Source: Molossus alvarezi (taxonomy: Eukaryota > Chordata > Mammalia > Chiroptera > Molossidae). From it: 64,000 nucleotides of DNA. The notes below the pieces were generated by a model that had not been told where the DNA came from, searched no databases, and saw nothing but the letters and a program-made list of their open reading frames with translations. Below, one piece after another: positions 34,351 to 47,733 of the stretch; within the stretch, counting starts at the first letter, position 1, and every line of letters begins with the position of its first letter. The stretch covers positions 62,001-126,000 of the forward strand of contig JBAWUJ010000086.1 in NCBI GenBank assembly GCA_037176705.1. The letters run 5' to 3'. Made by a program: the position numbers and the translations under genes.

Positions 34351-37300
34351 GTGGTCCTAAATTCTCTGAAACCAGCAACACCTGGCCTCAGCGAGCCCCA
34401 TCCCTCCTCTGGCTCACTGGCCCCAGGCCTGGCAGTGGTAGCAGCCAGCCTTGGGGCCCAGCTTGACATTGCCTAGGCACCTCCAAGACCAGCACAGAAG
34501 GCAGCCATGTGTAGATCGCTTTGTAGCTTATGTCTGGTGGCCCCGGGGAGAACACACAGGGGCAGTGGCCGACCTCGCCCCGGAGCCAGCCTGGAAGAGT
34601 TGGCCTTTCCTTTGCTCCTTTTCCCTTCAGAATATTACAGTGGCATCCTCAGTCCCTGGAGGTGGGCCTCTGAGCTTCTTTCTCAATAGGCTGTACGTGT
34701 GTATTCTTTCCCTTGCCTCTCTCTTTCCTCCCTCCCTCCCTCTCTGGCTAGAGCCCTTTGGGGCTCAGGGCGAGACTGAGGAAGTTGTACAGAGAGCTCC
34801 CACATGCCCACTGCCCTGTAGTCCCTGCTCTTTCTTCCCCAAGTCACACACGGGCAGGCACGCAGGCACCCAATGCGTGAATTTTCTGAGGCCCAGAGGC
34901 CTGGTGCAGAACTTAGGATGAAACCCCTACCCTTCTGTTTTCCACAAAGACAGGCATGGGCCTAAGCAAGGTGGCCTGGCCTGGGCCTGGGGGTGGGGTG
35001 GGGGTGGGGTTAGGGGATGGGAAGGGAAGGCCAGGGCCACTTATTCCAAGGGAAAGCAATGGCTTCATTCCAATGCAGAGAGCCTAGGACTTTGCCTCAG
35101 GCTTCTACAACTCCCCCACACTTAGGCCACTGATTCCAAGCTGCAGGAAGGGAGCGCGGGCGGGCAGTCTGGGGCTGAAAGAGTTCGCCTCCATGTGCCA
35201 AAGCCGAAAACTGCCCTCCACCCTCTGAGACAGGGCAGGGTGTGGGTGGGGGTTAGGTGGCGGTCGGGTGGTGGCGGTGGTGTTGAGCGGTGGCGGTTTA
35301 GGGGTGCAAGTCCAGGGCATCCAAGGAGAAGTTAAACAGTCCATCTCGGCGTCTTCGATTCCCCAGGCCAAACGCTGGTGTGGAGTGATGAGGGTGCGGG
35401 GAGGCCTGGTAGGGGATGAATGGACTCAGTAAGCCAGTGTCTCGGGAACAACGAGCACACGCGTACTGAAACACTGTGCTCCAGCTGACGATTTTGGTAA
35501 CTCTCCTTTAGGTTCCCCTCACATGGATGGATGGGTAGATGGTTGGGTGGGTGGGTGGATGGATGGATGGATGGTGAGCACTGAACTGGACAGACAGGAC
35601 ACACCGATCCTCCCTCCACCCACCGATTTCCAAGGGTAGGTCCGGGCCTAGGACATGGGCAACACCCCCATCAAGTGAATTTAGTTAACACCTTTGTAGT
35701 TTGGACCGTCCTTTGAGTTTAGTGTAGGTCTCTGGGTCTGTGGGGCCACTACACAGGCCTCCGCTGAGCTCGCCTGTGTTCCTATGTGTATGTGGCCCCT
35801 GTTACGCACACACGCACACACACGGTCCTCTCCTCGGGAGAGCCCTGACTCCTAAGTCGTGATCCCGGGGTTGTTTGAAACATCACCCCAAAGGAGTGGA
35901 CCCCAGGAGGAGGATGTGAACATATGTAGTAGAGGCCCGTGAACTGTGTGTTCTGAAAAGGGTTCAGACCTTAGGTCGTAGGTGATGTTTATATTTACCA
36001 CCCTGCAATGAGAACCTAGAAACAGGTCAGGACATCAAAAATCCCTCTCTTTGAAAGTCAGGGAGTTCCTGCATGTGTCAGAGAGGGTCCCCTATTTGTC
36101 TCCTGGCCTTCCATAGAATTCACCCCAGGACCTGATGTGTAATCTTTGAGTCTGATGAGTTTTTTGAGTCATTCTTTGTTGTTGCTGGTGCTGGTGCTGG
36201 TGCTGGTGCTGGTGCTGGTGCGGGTCCTGGTGTTGGTGCTGCTGCTGCTGCTGCTGCTGGTGGTGGTTCTTCAGTTAATCCTCACCCGAGGGTATTTCCT
36301 TGATTTGCAGTTGGACACCGAAATGCCAGGATAATTCTGGGAGAAGAGGAATGGAGAAACCGAGGCAGGAAAGTTAAACAAAGCCAAAGAGCTTTGCGGG
36401 ACGTGTGTAGCAGGGCCTGATCTTGAGAACCAGGCCAACAGACTCTACTTGTCACAGAAGTGTGCAGCAGAGGAGGGGGCACGGAAGGGGAGAGGGGGAG
36501 AATTCAGACACCACTTAGTGGCAATCATCCTGAAGTTGTTGGGACAGCAGGGAGGGAGAGAGGGAGGGAGGAGGAAAGAAGAGTGTAAAGGAATGAACCA
36601 AGCAACCGAGCAACCAACCGACCAAAGAGGCAGGTCCTTCCCAGGAACTAGACCAAAGAAAAGGGGAGACTTTTGGAGTCCAACTGCACCAGGAATATCT
36701 AGGCGAGGAACTTCAAAACAAAAACTTCCAGACCGAAGGGGATGTGAGGCAGAAAAGGCTCTTTAGATGAGCCGAGAGCCTGCCTGTGCTCCCTAGGCCA
36801 GACGCGTAGGGTGGCTCGCTCCGTTTCCGTAATAAATGTGCATGAGTTCAGGTTGTGCTCCCTTCACTTGCATTCAGGTTGCAATAAATTCACGGGGCGA
36901 GCGGAACGCAGATGTTCTGTGCAGTGTCTCCTCCACCTCCTTCCCCATGAGAACACAAAGATCCAGGCTGGGGACAGCCCTCTGCCGGTGATTCAGGGGA
37001 TCGTCCAGTCACACCTCTCTGGTGTCTGTGAGCGGTGCAGGTCCCATTTGCATCACAGGCGGCCTTTGAGAGGGAGTGGGAGGGGGCCAGGGGGTATGGT
37101 CAAGTGGGAGGGCAGGAGGGAGCGGGAAGAGGGAACTCTGCAACACCTGATGAGTTTATTGTCTTTGGCTTTCCCCACACACTCACTGCTTCCAGAAGCA
37201 GTGTGGAGTCACACCAAGATTCCCCACAGGAGAACAGGAAGGAGGGGTTGACGGCAGGCAAGTTTCCTTAGTAGGCCTCCTCCTCGCCCAGCCGCACCAC

Positions 37301-38226
37301 TTGCCCTTGGCAGAGATTCCAACGCCAGGCAAGGGGAGGAGTGGGGGCGAAAGCTTCACAGTGCCCAAAGGGTAGGGCCCCCGGCCCATGGGAAGCTGGT
37401 GGCAGGCGGGCCGAGCAGTGGAGGGGTGTCCCATGGAACACATCTGCCGCTTTGCCATTGGACTGGAGCTTGGTGGGTTGTCGGGGCGGGGCGGCGGCCC
37501 AAACACACGGGTGGAGGGGGGCGCTCGCCTAGGGCGGGACTTTTGGGGGGGGGTTGCCCCGCCGGTTCGGTGCCCGCCGCCACAGGAGTGGTTCGCCGTG
37601 TCCTGCCAGGAATCCCTCCGTCACCCTCTTCAGTCCACCAAATCCCGTTTTTGTCTGGGAAAAGTGGACATGTGTAAAAAGGAGAAGCGAACGGACGACA
37701 CAGTTCCGAGAGGCCGATTCACGTGGATATTGTTTCCACGCGACACAGGTGTCAAGAAGTAAGTGTAAGGGACGAGGCGCCCACCTGCATTTCTCAGGCC
37801 GTGAAAGTGGTTTTCATGGCAGGTACTGCCCTGTGTCATTTGCCCCGACCCTGCTCCTACACACCGCCTTCCATTTCCCCGGGGCGCGCAGGTGTGCTGT
37901 CAATTGCCAGCATTCAGGACGGCCGCGGCCCCGCCCCTTTCGCCCCGCCCCCGGCCTGACGGCCCATCCCCCTGTGCGCCGACCCGGCCAGCTGTCAACC
38001 TCCTCTGTGCTGAGCTTATCACAGCCGCCACCGGGCAGGCGCTGCGCGATTGCCCCACGTCACAGTGAGGCCAGCCGGATCGCATCGCATCACATCGCAT
38101 CGCATCGCATCCTGACTAACGGGGCCACGGAGACGCGTGGCCCAGAGCTCGGGAGCCCGGGCACGTGCTCGATTCACGGCAGCGGGAGGGTGCTTGGGAC
38201 ACTTGTCTTCTCTCCTCTCTTTTCTG

Positions 38227-38263
<37 letters not shown>

Positions 38264-40064
38264 CTCTCTCTGTCTCTCTCTCTTTCCCGCCCCGCCCCCG
38301 TCTCCCTCTCCTCCTCTCTCTCACCCCCCTAGTCTCATAGAGCTCTCCGGTCTTGCAGGACAGGGAATTTCGCGGAGTCGTGGAAGGGACTGCTCCCCTA
38401 GGCCCCTCCTGTGCCGAGGAAGGTCAGGCGGGCAAGCGGGTCCCCGGGCGGAATTGGGGATTTCCTCGGAGCGAGGAGAGGAGGCAGCTTTTCTGTGCGA
38501 TCTCGGTTCCGGCGGAGGACACCTGCTGTGGGCAGAGAAGCCTGACCCCGGTGGCCTGGGGTTTTCGCCGGCGCCGGCGATACGTCAACCATCCACAGGA
38601 GTGGAAACGGTCCTGGTGCACACTGCAACTGTTTTCAGAGAGGTAGGGACTGTCGTGTCTTAGGTCAAATAAGTACTTTTGAAACCTAAGTCCTTCAGAT
38701 CAACGTGTTAATATTTATTGCCTGATCCGCCCGCGCCCGCCCAGCCCCCAGCACACCAGGCCACCCACAGCCGGCCTCGCCCCCCCCCACCCAGACACAC
38801 ACACACGCACCCCCACGGACACGCACACCGCCCCGCCCCCACCCACACCGACACAGCAGCGCCCAGTCACGGCCCGCTAGAGATCCGGGCCACTGGTGGA
38901 CCCGGTCGCTGTCCGTTGCAGCGGCCAAGTCCGGTGCCGGGCAACCTGTCTCTCCGGTCGCCCAGGCAACCGGCGGCCAGGGCCGCCGTTGATGGCGCGG
39001 TCACGCGTCACCCGCAAGTCGTCCTCGCTCGTTCGGTGCCTCGATCGCGTGACCGCGGTTCTGCGGGCAGACCCGGAAGCGGGCCGGAGAGAGGCACACA
39101 CGCACAGACCCTCCCTCCCTCCCTCCCTCCCAGACACACACGGGCCTCCACACCTCCCTCGCTGGCTCCCTCCCTCCCCCCCTTGGCCTCTGGCAACATA
39201 CAAGTACAGAATCAGTCAAGAAAACGTTTCAATATCGCGGCGCTCTCGTCCTGTTCATCGGCTCCGCGTCAGTCTGCGGCCTCGGCCCGGGCAGAGACCC
39301 TGAGAGGGCCGAGGAGATCTCACCCTCCCTTTCGACCTCGAGGATGTTCAGTGGGCCGGCGAGGGAAGAGCGGCTGCCAGCCGCCGAGCCGGCCCGCTCG
39401 GTTTGTTTCTCACGGAAGGCTTCCGGGCCCGTGACAAGGGAGACCATCTGGTGGGAGACCTAAGAGTGTAGTGAGAAATCAGGAGGGATACCTCGACTGG
39501 GAACATCTTCCCTGAGGAGCAAGGGGTTCGCCTCCCACACCGGGCCCCCGCCCAGCTCAGGATCCCAGTACCAGGAAGAGAAGTCCCCATCCCTTGTGGC
39601 TGTGCAAACCACGGGGAATCGAGTCGAGGTCGAGCCTGCCGGGGTCCCAGGCAGTTCCTTTGAAAGGGCCTGCCCACGCACGGAGCTCCGGGGACCCTCT
39701 TTCTGCGGGCTGCGGAGTGGGGGTGGGTGGCAGGGAGGGACAGCGGCAGCTTGAAAGGCACCAGAGACATCCCTGGGAAGAACTGAGTCCTTTGGCATTG
39801 GGGTGAGAGCTGGAGGGGCAGCTTTGTCCCGGGCACACGTGCTGGTGGAGGCTGCTGTTCCATGGGTGAGCCCTTCCCTCGCGGGGCAGGCAGCCCGGTG
39901 GGCGGGCGCGCACCGTCCCTGGGACTCTGGTGACCTGGCACCCACTGTCTGGGCCACCCTGGTGATTGCCTGAGGCCCCGCCCCACGGCCCATTCAGGCC
40001 CACCCAAGCTGTGTCCATTGATTTTCTCCTAGGATTGGCCTGTCTTGGCTCCCGCTTGCTTCAC
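34351..40064 (+). repeat. Array unit 7 (5714 bp, shortest)
   Basis: Alleles: CTGGTG x6 and CTG x7 followed by GTG x3 (tract 36185-36259), CT x15 (38230-38259), GT x2. The C run in CTCG(C)nACCC near 38779-38789 has 9 C instead of 8. No substitution relative to unit 1 was seen. Confidence 0.95.
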
Positions 40065-41972
40065 GTGGTCCTAAATTCTCTGAAACCAGCAACACCTGGC
40101 CTCAGCGAGCCCCATCCCTCCTCTGGCTCACTGGCCCCAGGCCTGGCAGTGGTAGCAGCCAGCCTTGGGGCCCAGCTTGACATTGCCTAGGCACCTCCAA
40201 GACCAGCACAGAAGGCAGCCATGTGTAGATCGCTTTGTAGCTTATGTCTGGTGGCCCCGGGGAGAACACACAGGGGCAGTGGCCGACCTCGCCCCGGAGC
40301 CAGCCTGGAAGAGTTGGCCTTTCCTTTGCTCCTTTTCCCTTCAGAATATTACAGTGGCATCCTCAGTCCCTGGAGGTGGGCCTCTGAGCTTCTTTCTCAA
40401 TAGGCTGTACGTGTGTATTCTTTCCCTTGCCTCTCTCTTTCCTCCCTCCCTCCCTCCCTCTCTGGCTAGAGCCCTTTGGGGCTCAGGGCGAGACTGAGGA
40501 AGTTGTACAGAGAGCTCCCACATGCCCACTGCCCTGTAGTCCCTGCTCTTTCTTCCCCAAGTCACACACGGGCAGGCACGCAGGCACCCAATGCGTGAAT
40601 TTTCTGAGGCCCAGAGGCCTGGTGCAGAACTTAGGATGAAACCCCTACCCTTCTGTTTTCCACAAAGACAGGCATGGGCCTAAGCAAGGTGGCCTGGCCT
40701 GGGCCTGGGGGTGGGGTGGGGGTGGGGTTAGGGGATGGGAAGGGAAGGCCAGGGCCACTTATTCCAAGGGAAAGCAATGGCTTCATTCCAATGCAGAGAG
40801 CCTAGGACTTTGCCTCAGGCTTCTACAACTCCCCCACACTTAGGCCACTGATTCCAAGCTGCAGGAAGGGAGCGCGGGCGGGCAGTCTGGGGCTGAAAGA
40901 GTTCGCCTCCATGTGCCAAAGCCGAAAACTGCCCTCCACCCTCTGAGACAGGGCAGGGTGTGGGTGGGGGTTAGGTGGCGGTCGGGTGGTGGCGGTGGTG
41001 TTGAGCGGTGGCGGTTTAGGGGTGCAAGTCCAGGGCATCCAAGGAGAAGTTAAACAGTCCATCTCGGCGTCTTCGATTCCCCAGGCCAAACGCTGGTGTG
41101 GAGTGATGAGGGTGCGGGGAGGCCTGGTAGGGGATGAATGGACTCAGTAAGCCAGTGTCTCGGGAACAACGAGCACACGCGTACTGAAACACTGTGCTCC
41201 AGCTGACGATTTTGGTAACTCTCCTTTAGGTTCCCCTCACATGGATGGATGGGTAGATGGTTGGGTGGGTGGGTGGATGGATGGATGGATGGTGAGCACT
41301 GAACTGGACAGACAGGACACACCGATCCTCCCTCCACCCACCGATTTCCAAGGGTAGGTCCGGGCCTAGGACATGGGCAACACCCCCATCAAGTGAATTT
41401 AGTTAACACCTTTGTAGTTTGGACCGTCCTTTGAGTTTAGTGTAGGTCTCTGGGTCTGTGGGGCCACTACACAGGCCTCCGCTGAGCTCGCCTGTGTTCC
41501 TATGTGTATGTGGCCCCTGTTACGCACACACGCACACACACGGTCCTCTCCTCGGGAGAGCCCTGACTCCTAAGTCGTGATCCCGGGGTTGTTTGAAACA
41601 TCACCCCAAAGGAGTGGACCCCAGGAGGAGGATGTGAACATATGTAGTAGACGCCCGTGAACTGTGTGTTCTGAAAAGGGTTCAGACCTTAGGTCGTAGG
41701 TGATGTTTATATTTACCACCCTGCAATGAGAACCTAGAAACAAGTCAGGACATCAAAAATCCCTCTCTTTGAAAGTCAGGGAGTTCCTGCATGTGTCAGA
41801 GAGGGTCCCCTATTTGTCTCCTGGCCTTCCATAGAATTCACCCCAGGACCTGATGTGTAATCTTTGAGTCTGATGAGTTTTTTGAGTCATTCTTTGTTGT
41901 TGCTGGTGCTGGTGCTGGTGCTGGTGCTGGTGCTGGTGCTGGTGCTGGTGCTGGTGCGGGTCCTGGTGTTGG

Positions 41973-42009
<37 letters not shown>

Positions 42010-43968
42010 TCTTCAGTTAATCCTCACCCGAGGGTATTTCCTTGATTTGCAGTTGGACACCGAAATGCCAGGATAATTCTGGGAGAAGAGGAATGGAGAA
42101 ACCGAGGCAGGAAAGTTAAACAAAGCCAAAGAGCTTTGCGGGACGTGTGTAGCAGGGCCTGATCTTGAGAACCAGGCCAACAGACTCTACTTGTCACAGA
42201 AGTGTGCAGCAGAGGAGGGGGCACGGAAGGGGAGAGGGGGAGAATTCAGACACCACTTAGTGGCAATCATCCTGAAGTTGTTGGGACAGCAGGGAGGGAG
42301 AGAGGGAGGGAGGAGGAAAGAAGAGTGTAAAGGAATGAACCAAGCAACCGAGCAACCAACCGACCAAAGAGGCAGGTCCTTCCCAGGAACTAGACCAAAG
42401 AAAAGGGGAGACTTTTGGAGTCCAACTGCACCAGGAATATCTAGGCGAGGAACTTCAAAACAAAAACTTCCAGACCGAAGGGGATGTGAGGCAGAAAAGG
42501 CTCTTTAGATGAGCCGAGAGCCTGCCTGTGCTCCCTAGGCCAGACGCGTAGGGTGGCTCGCTCCGTTTCCGTAATAAATGTGCATGAGTTCAGGTTGTGC
42601 TCCCTTCACTTGCATTCAGGTTGCAATAAATTCACGGGGCGAGCGGAACGCAGATGTTCTGTGCAGTGTCTCCTCCACCTCCTTCCCCATGAGAACACAA
42701 AGATCCAGGCTGGGGACAGCCCTCTGCCGGTGATTCAGGGGATCGTCCAGTCACACCTCTCTGGTGTCTGTGAGCGGTGCAGGTCCCATTTGCATCACAG
42801 GCGGCCTTTGAGAGGGAGTGGGAGGGGGCCAGGGGGTATGGTCAAGTGGGAGGGCAGGAGGGAGCGGGAAGAGGGAACTCTGCAACACCTGATGAGTTTA
42901 TTGTCTTTGGCTTTCCCCACACACTCACTGCTTCCAGAAGCAGTGTGGAGTCACACCAAGATTCCCCACAGGAGAACAGGAAGGAGGGGTTGACGGCAGG
43001 CAAGTTTCCTTAGTAGGCCTCCTCCTCGCCCAGCCGCACCACTTGCCCTTGGCAGAGATTCCAACGCCAGGCAAGGGGAGGAGTGGGGGCGAAAGCTTCA
43101 CAGTGCCCAAAGGGTAGGGCCCCCGGCCCATGGGAAGCTGGTGGCAGGCGGGCCGAGCAGTGGAGGGGTGTCCCATGGAACACATCTGCCGCTTTGCCAT
43201 TGGACTGGAGCTTGGTGGGTTGTCGGGGCGGGGCGGCGGCCCAAACACACGGGTGGAGGGGGGCGCTCGCCTAGGGCGGGACTTTTGGGGGGGGGTTGCC
43301 CCGCCGGTTCGGTGCCCGCCGCCACAGGAGTGGTTCGCCGTGTCCTGCCAGGAATCCCTCCGTCACCCTCTTCAGTCCACCAAATCCCGTTTTTGTCTGG
43401 GAAAAGTGGACATGTGTAAAAAGGAGAAGCGAACGGACGACACAGTTCCGAGAGGCCGATTCACGTGGATATTGTTTCCACGCGACACAGGTGTCAAGAA
43501 GTAAGTGTAAGGGACGAGGCGCCCACCTGCATTTCTCAGGCCGTGAAAGTGGTTTTCATGGCAGGTACTGCCCTGTGTCATTTGCCCCGACCCTGCTCCT
43601 ACACACCGCCTTCCATTTCCCCGGGGCGCGCAGGTGTGCTGTCAATTGCCAGCATTCAGGACGGCCGCGGCCCCGCCCCTTTCGCCCCGCCCCCGGCCTG
43701 ACGGCCCATCCCCCTGTGCGCCGACCCGGCCAGCTGTCAACCTCCTCTGTGCTGAGCTTATCACAGCCGCCACCGGGCAGGCGCTGCGCGATTGCCCCAC
43801 GTCACAGTGAGGCCAGCCGGATCGCATCGCATCACATCGCATCGCATCGCATCCTGACTAACGGGGCCACGGAGACGCGTGGCCCAGAGCTCGGGAGCCC
43901 GGGCACGTGCTCGATTCACGGCAGCGGGAGGGTGCTTGGGACACTTGTCTTCTCTCCTCTCTTTTCTG

Positions 43969-44015
<47 letters not shown>

Positions 44016-45815
44016 CTCTCTCTGTCTCTCTCTCTTTCCCGCCCCGCCCCCGTCTCCCTCTCCTCCTCTCTCTCACCCCCCTAGTCTCATAGAGCTCTCC
44101 GGTCTTGCAGGACAGGGAATTTCGCGGAGTCGTGGAAGGGACTGCTCCCCTAGGCCCCTCCTGTGCCGAGGAAGGTCAGGCGGGCAAGCGGGTCCCCGGG
44201 CGGAATTGGGGATTTCCTCGGAGCGAGGAGAGGAGGCAGCTTTTCTGTGCGATCTCGGTTCCGGCGGAGGACACCTGCTGTGGGCAGAGAAGCCTGACCC
44301 CGGTGGCCTGGGGTTTTCGCCGGCGCCGGCGATACGTCAACCATCCACAGGAGTGGAAACGGTCCTGGTGCACACTGCAACTGTTTTCAGAGAGGTAGGG
44401 ACTGTCGTGTCTTAGGTCAAATAAGTACTTTTGAAACCTAAGTCCTTCAGATCAACGTGTTAATATTTATTGCCTGATCCGCCCGCGCCCGCCCAGCCCC
44501 CAGCACACCAGGCCACCCACAGCCGGCCTCGCCCCCCCCACCCAGACACACACACACGCACCCCCACGGACACGCACACCGCCCCGCCCCCACCCACACC
44601 GACACAGCAGCGCCCAGTCACGGCCCGCTAGAGATCCGGGCCACTGGTGGACCCGGTCGCTGTCCGTTGCAGCGGCCAAGTCCGGTGCCGGGCAACCTGT
44701 CTCTCCGGTCGCCCAGGCAACCGGCGGCCAGGGCCGCCGTTGATGGCGCGGTCACGCGTCACCCGCAAGTCGTCCTCGCTCGTTCGGTGCCTCGATCGCG
44801 TGACCGCGGTTCTGCGGGCAGACCCGGAAGCGGGCCGGAGAGAGGCACACACGCACAGACCCTCCCTCCCTCCCTCCCTCCCAGACACACACGGGCCTCC
44901 ACACCTCCCTCGCTGGCTCCCTCCCTCCCCCCCTTGGCCTCTGGCAACATACAAGTACAGAATCAGTCAAGAAAACGTTTCAATATCGCGGCGCTCTCGT
45001 CCTGTTCATCGGCTCCGCGTCAGTCTGCGGCCTCGGCCCGGGCAGAGACCCTGAGAGGGCCGAGGAGATCTCACCCTCCCTTTCGACCTCGAGGATGTTC
45101 AGTGGGCCGGCGAGGGAAGAGCGGCTGCCAGCCGCCGAGCCGGCCCGCTCGGTTTGTTTCTCACGGAAGGCTTCCGGGCCCGTGACAAGGGAGACCATCT
45201 GGTGGGAGACCTAAGAGTGTAGTGAGAAATCAGGAGGGATACCTCGACTGGGAACATCTTCCCTGAGGAGCAAGGGGTTCGCCTCCCACACCGGGCCCCC
45301 GCCCAGCTCAGGATCCCAGTACCAGGAAGAGAAGTCCCCATCCCTTGTGGCTGTGCAAACCACGGGGAATCGAGTCGAGGTCGAGCCTGCCGGGGTCCCA
45401 GGCAGTTCCTTTGAAAGGGCCTGCCCACGCACGGAGCTCCGGGGACCCTCTTTCTGCGGGCTGCGGAGTGGGGGTGGGTGGCAGGGAGGGACAGCGGCAG
45501 CTTGAAAGGCACCAGAGACATCCCTGGGAAGAACTGAGTCCTTTGGCATTGGGGTGAGAGCTGGAGGGGCAGCTTTGTCCCGGGCACACGTGCTGGTGGA
45601 GGCTGCTGTTCCATGGGTGAGCCCTTCCCTCGCGGGGCAGGCAGCCCGGTGGGCGGGCGCGCACCGTCCCTGGGACTCTGGTGACCTGGCACCCACTGTC
45701 TGGGCCACCCTGGTGATTGCCTGAGGCCCCGCCCCACGGCCCATTCAGGCCCACCCAAGCTGTGTCCATTGATTTTCTCCTAGGATTGGCCTGTCTTGGC
45801 TCCCGCTTGCTTCAC
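40065..45815 (+). repeat. Array unit 8 (5751 bp, longest)
   Basis: Alleles: CTGGTG x9 and CTG x11 (41903-42007) with a single GTG following; CT x19 (43972-44009), GT x3. It has one extra CCCT in the pyrimidine run near 40441-40461, unique in this window. Its first half has the TAGACGCC, GAAACAAGTC and CTGGTG x9 haplotype of units 5 and 11. Its second half has the GTGCTGAG allele of units 1, 7, 9 and 10, so it is a mosaic. Confidence 0.95.
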
Positions 45816-47701
45816 GTGGTCCTAAATTCTCTGAAACCAGCAACACCTGGCCTCAGCGAGCCCCATCCCTCCTCTGGCTCACTGGCCCCAGGCCTGGCAG
45901 TGGTAGCAGCCAGCCTTGGGGCCCAGCTTGACATTGCCTAGGCACCTCCAAGACCAGCACAGAAGGCAGCCATGTGTAGATCGCTTTGTAGCTTATGTCT
46001 GGTGGCCCCGGGGAGAACACACAGGGGCAGTGGCCGACCTCGCCCCGGAGCCAGCCTGGAAGAGTTGGCCTTTCCTTTGCTCCTTTTCCCTTCAGAATAT
46101 TACAGTGGCATCCTCAGTCCCTGGAGGTGGGCCTCTGAGCTTCTTTCTCAATAGGCTGTACGTGTGTATTCTTTCCCTTGCCTCTCTCTTTCCTCCCTCC
46201 CTCCCTCTCTGGCTAGAGCCCTTTGGGGCTCAGGGCGAGACTGAGGAAGTTGTACAGAGAGCTCCCACATGCCCACTGCCCTGTAGTCCCTGCTCTTTCT
46301 TCCCCAAGTCACACACGGGCAGGCACGCAGGCACCCAATGCGTGAATTTTCTGAGGCCCAGAGGCCTGGTGCAGAACTTAGGATGAAACCCCTACCCTTC
46401 TGTTTTCCACAAAGACAGGCATGGGCCTAAGCAAGGTGGCCTGGCCTGGGCCTGGGGGTGGGGTGGGGGTGGGGTTAGGGGATGGGAAGGGAAGGCCAGG
46501 GCCACTTATTCCAAGGGAAAGCAATGGCTTCATTCCAATGCAGAGAGCCTAGGACTTTGCCTCAGGCTTCTACAACTCCCCCACACTTAGGCCACTGATT
46601 CCAAGCTGCAGGAAGGGAGCGCGGGCGGGCAGTCTGGGGCTGAAAGAGTTCGCCTCCATGTGCCAAAGCCGAAAACTGCCCTCCACCCTCTGAGACAGGG
46701 CAGGGTGTGGGTGGGGGTTAGGTGGCGGTCGGGTGGTGGCGGTGGTGTTGAGCGGTGGCGGTTTAGGGGTGCAAGTCCAGGGCATCCAAGGAGAAGTTAA
46801 ACAGTCCATCTCGGCGTCTTCGATTCCCCAGGCCAAACGCTGGTGTGGAGTGATGAGGGTGCGGGGAGGCCTGGTAGGGGATGAATGGACTCAGTAAGCC
46901 AGTGTCTCGGGAACAACGAGCACACGCGTACTGAAACACTGTGCTCCAGCTGACGATTTTGGTAACTCTCCTTTAGGTTCCCCTCACATGGATGGATGGG
47001 TAGATGGTTGGGTGGGTGGGTGGATGGATGGATGGATGGTGAGCACTGAACTGGACAGACAGGACACACCGATCCTCCCTCCACCCACCGATTTCCAAGG
47101 GTAGGTCCGGGCCTAGGACATGGGCAACACCCCCATCAAGTGAATTTAGTTAACACCTTTGTAGTTTGGACCGTCCTTTGAGTTTAGTGTAGGTCTCTGG
47201 GTCTGTGGGGCCACTACACAGGCCTCCGCTGAGCTCGCCTGTGTTCCTATGTGTATGTGGCCCCTGTTACGCACACACGCACACACACGGTCCTCTCCTC
47301 GGGAGAGCCCTGACTCCTAAGTCGTGATCCCGGGGTTGTTTGAAACATCACCCCAAAGGAGTGGACCCCAGGAGGAGGATGTGAACATATGTAGTAGAGG
47401 CCCGTGAACTGTGTGTTCTGAAAAGGGTTCAGACCTTAGGTCGTAGGTGATGTTTATATTTACCACCCTGCAATGAGAACCTAGAAACAGGTCAGGACAT
47501 CAAAAATCCCTCTCTTTGAAAGTCAGGGAGTTCCTGCATGTGTCAGAGAGGGTCCCCTATTTGTCTCCTGGCCTTCCATAGAATTCACCCCAGGACCTGA
47601 TGTGTAATCTTTGAGTCTGATGAGTTTTTTGAGTCATTCTTTGTTGTTGCTGGTGCTGGTGCTGGTGCTGGTGCTGGTGCTGGTGCGGGTCCTGGTGTTG
47701 G

Positions 47702-47733
<32 letters not shown>

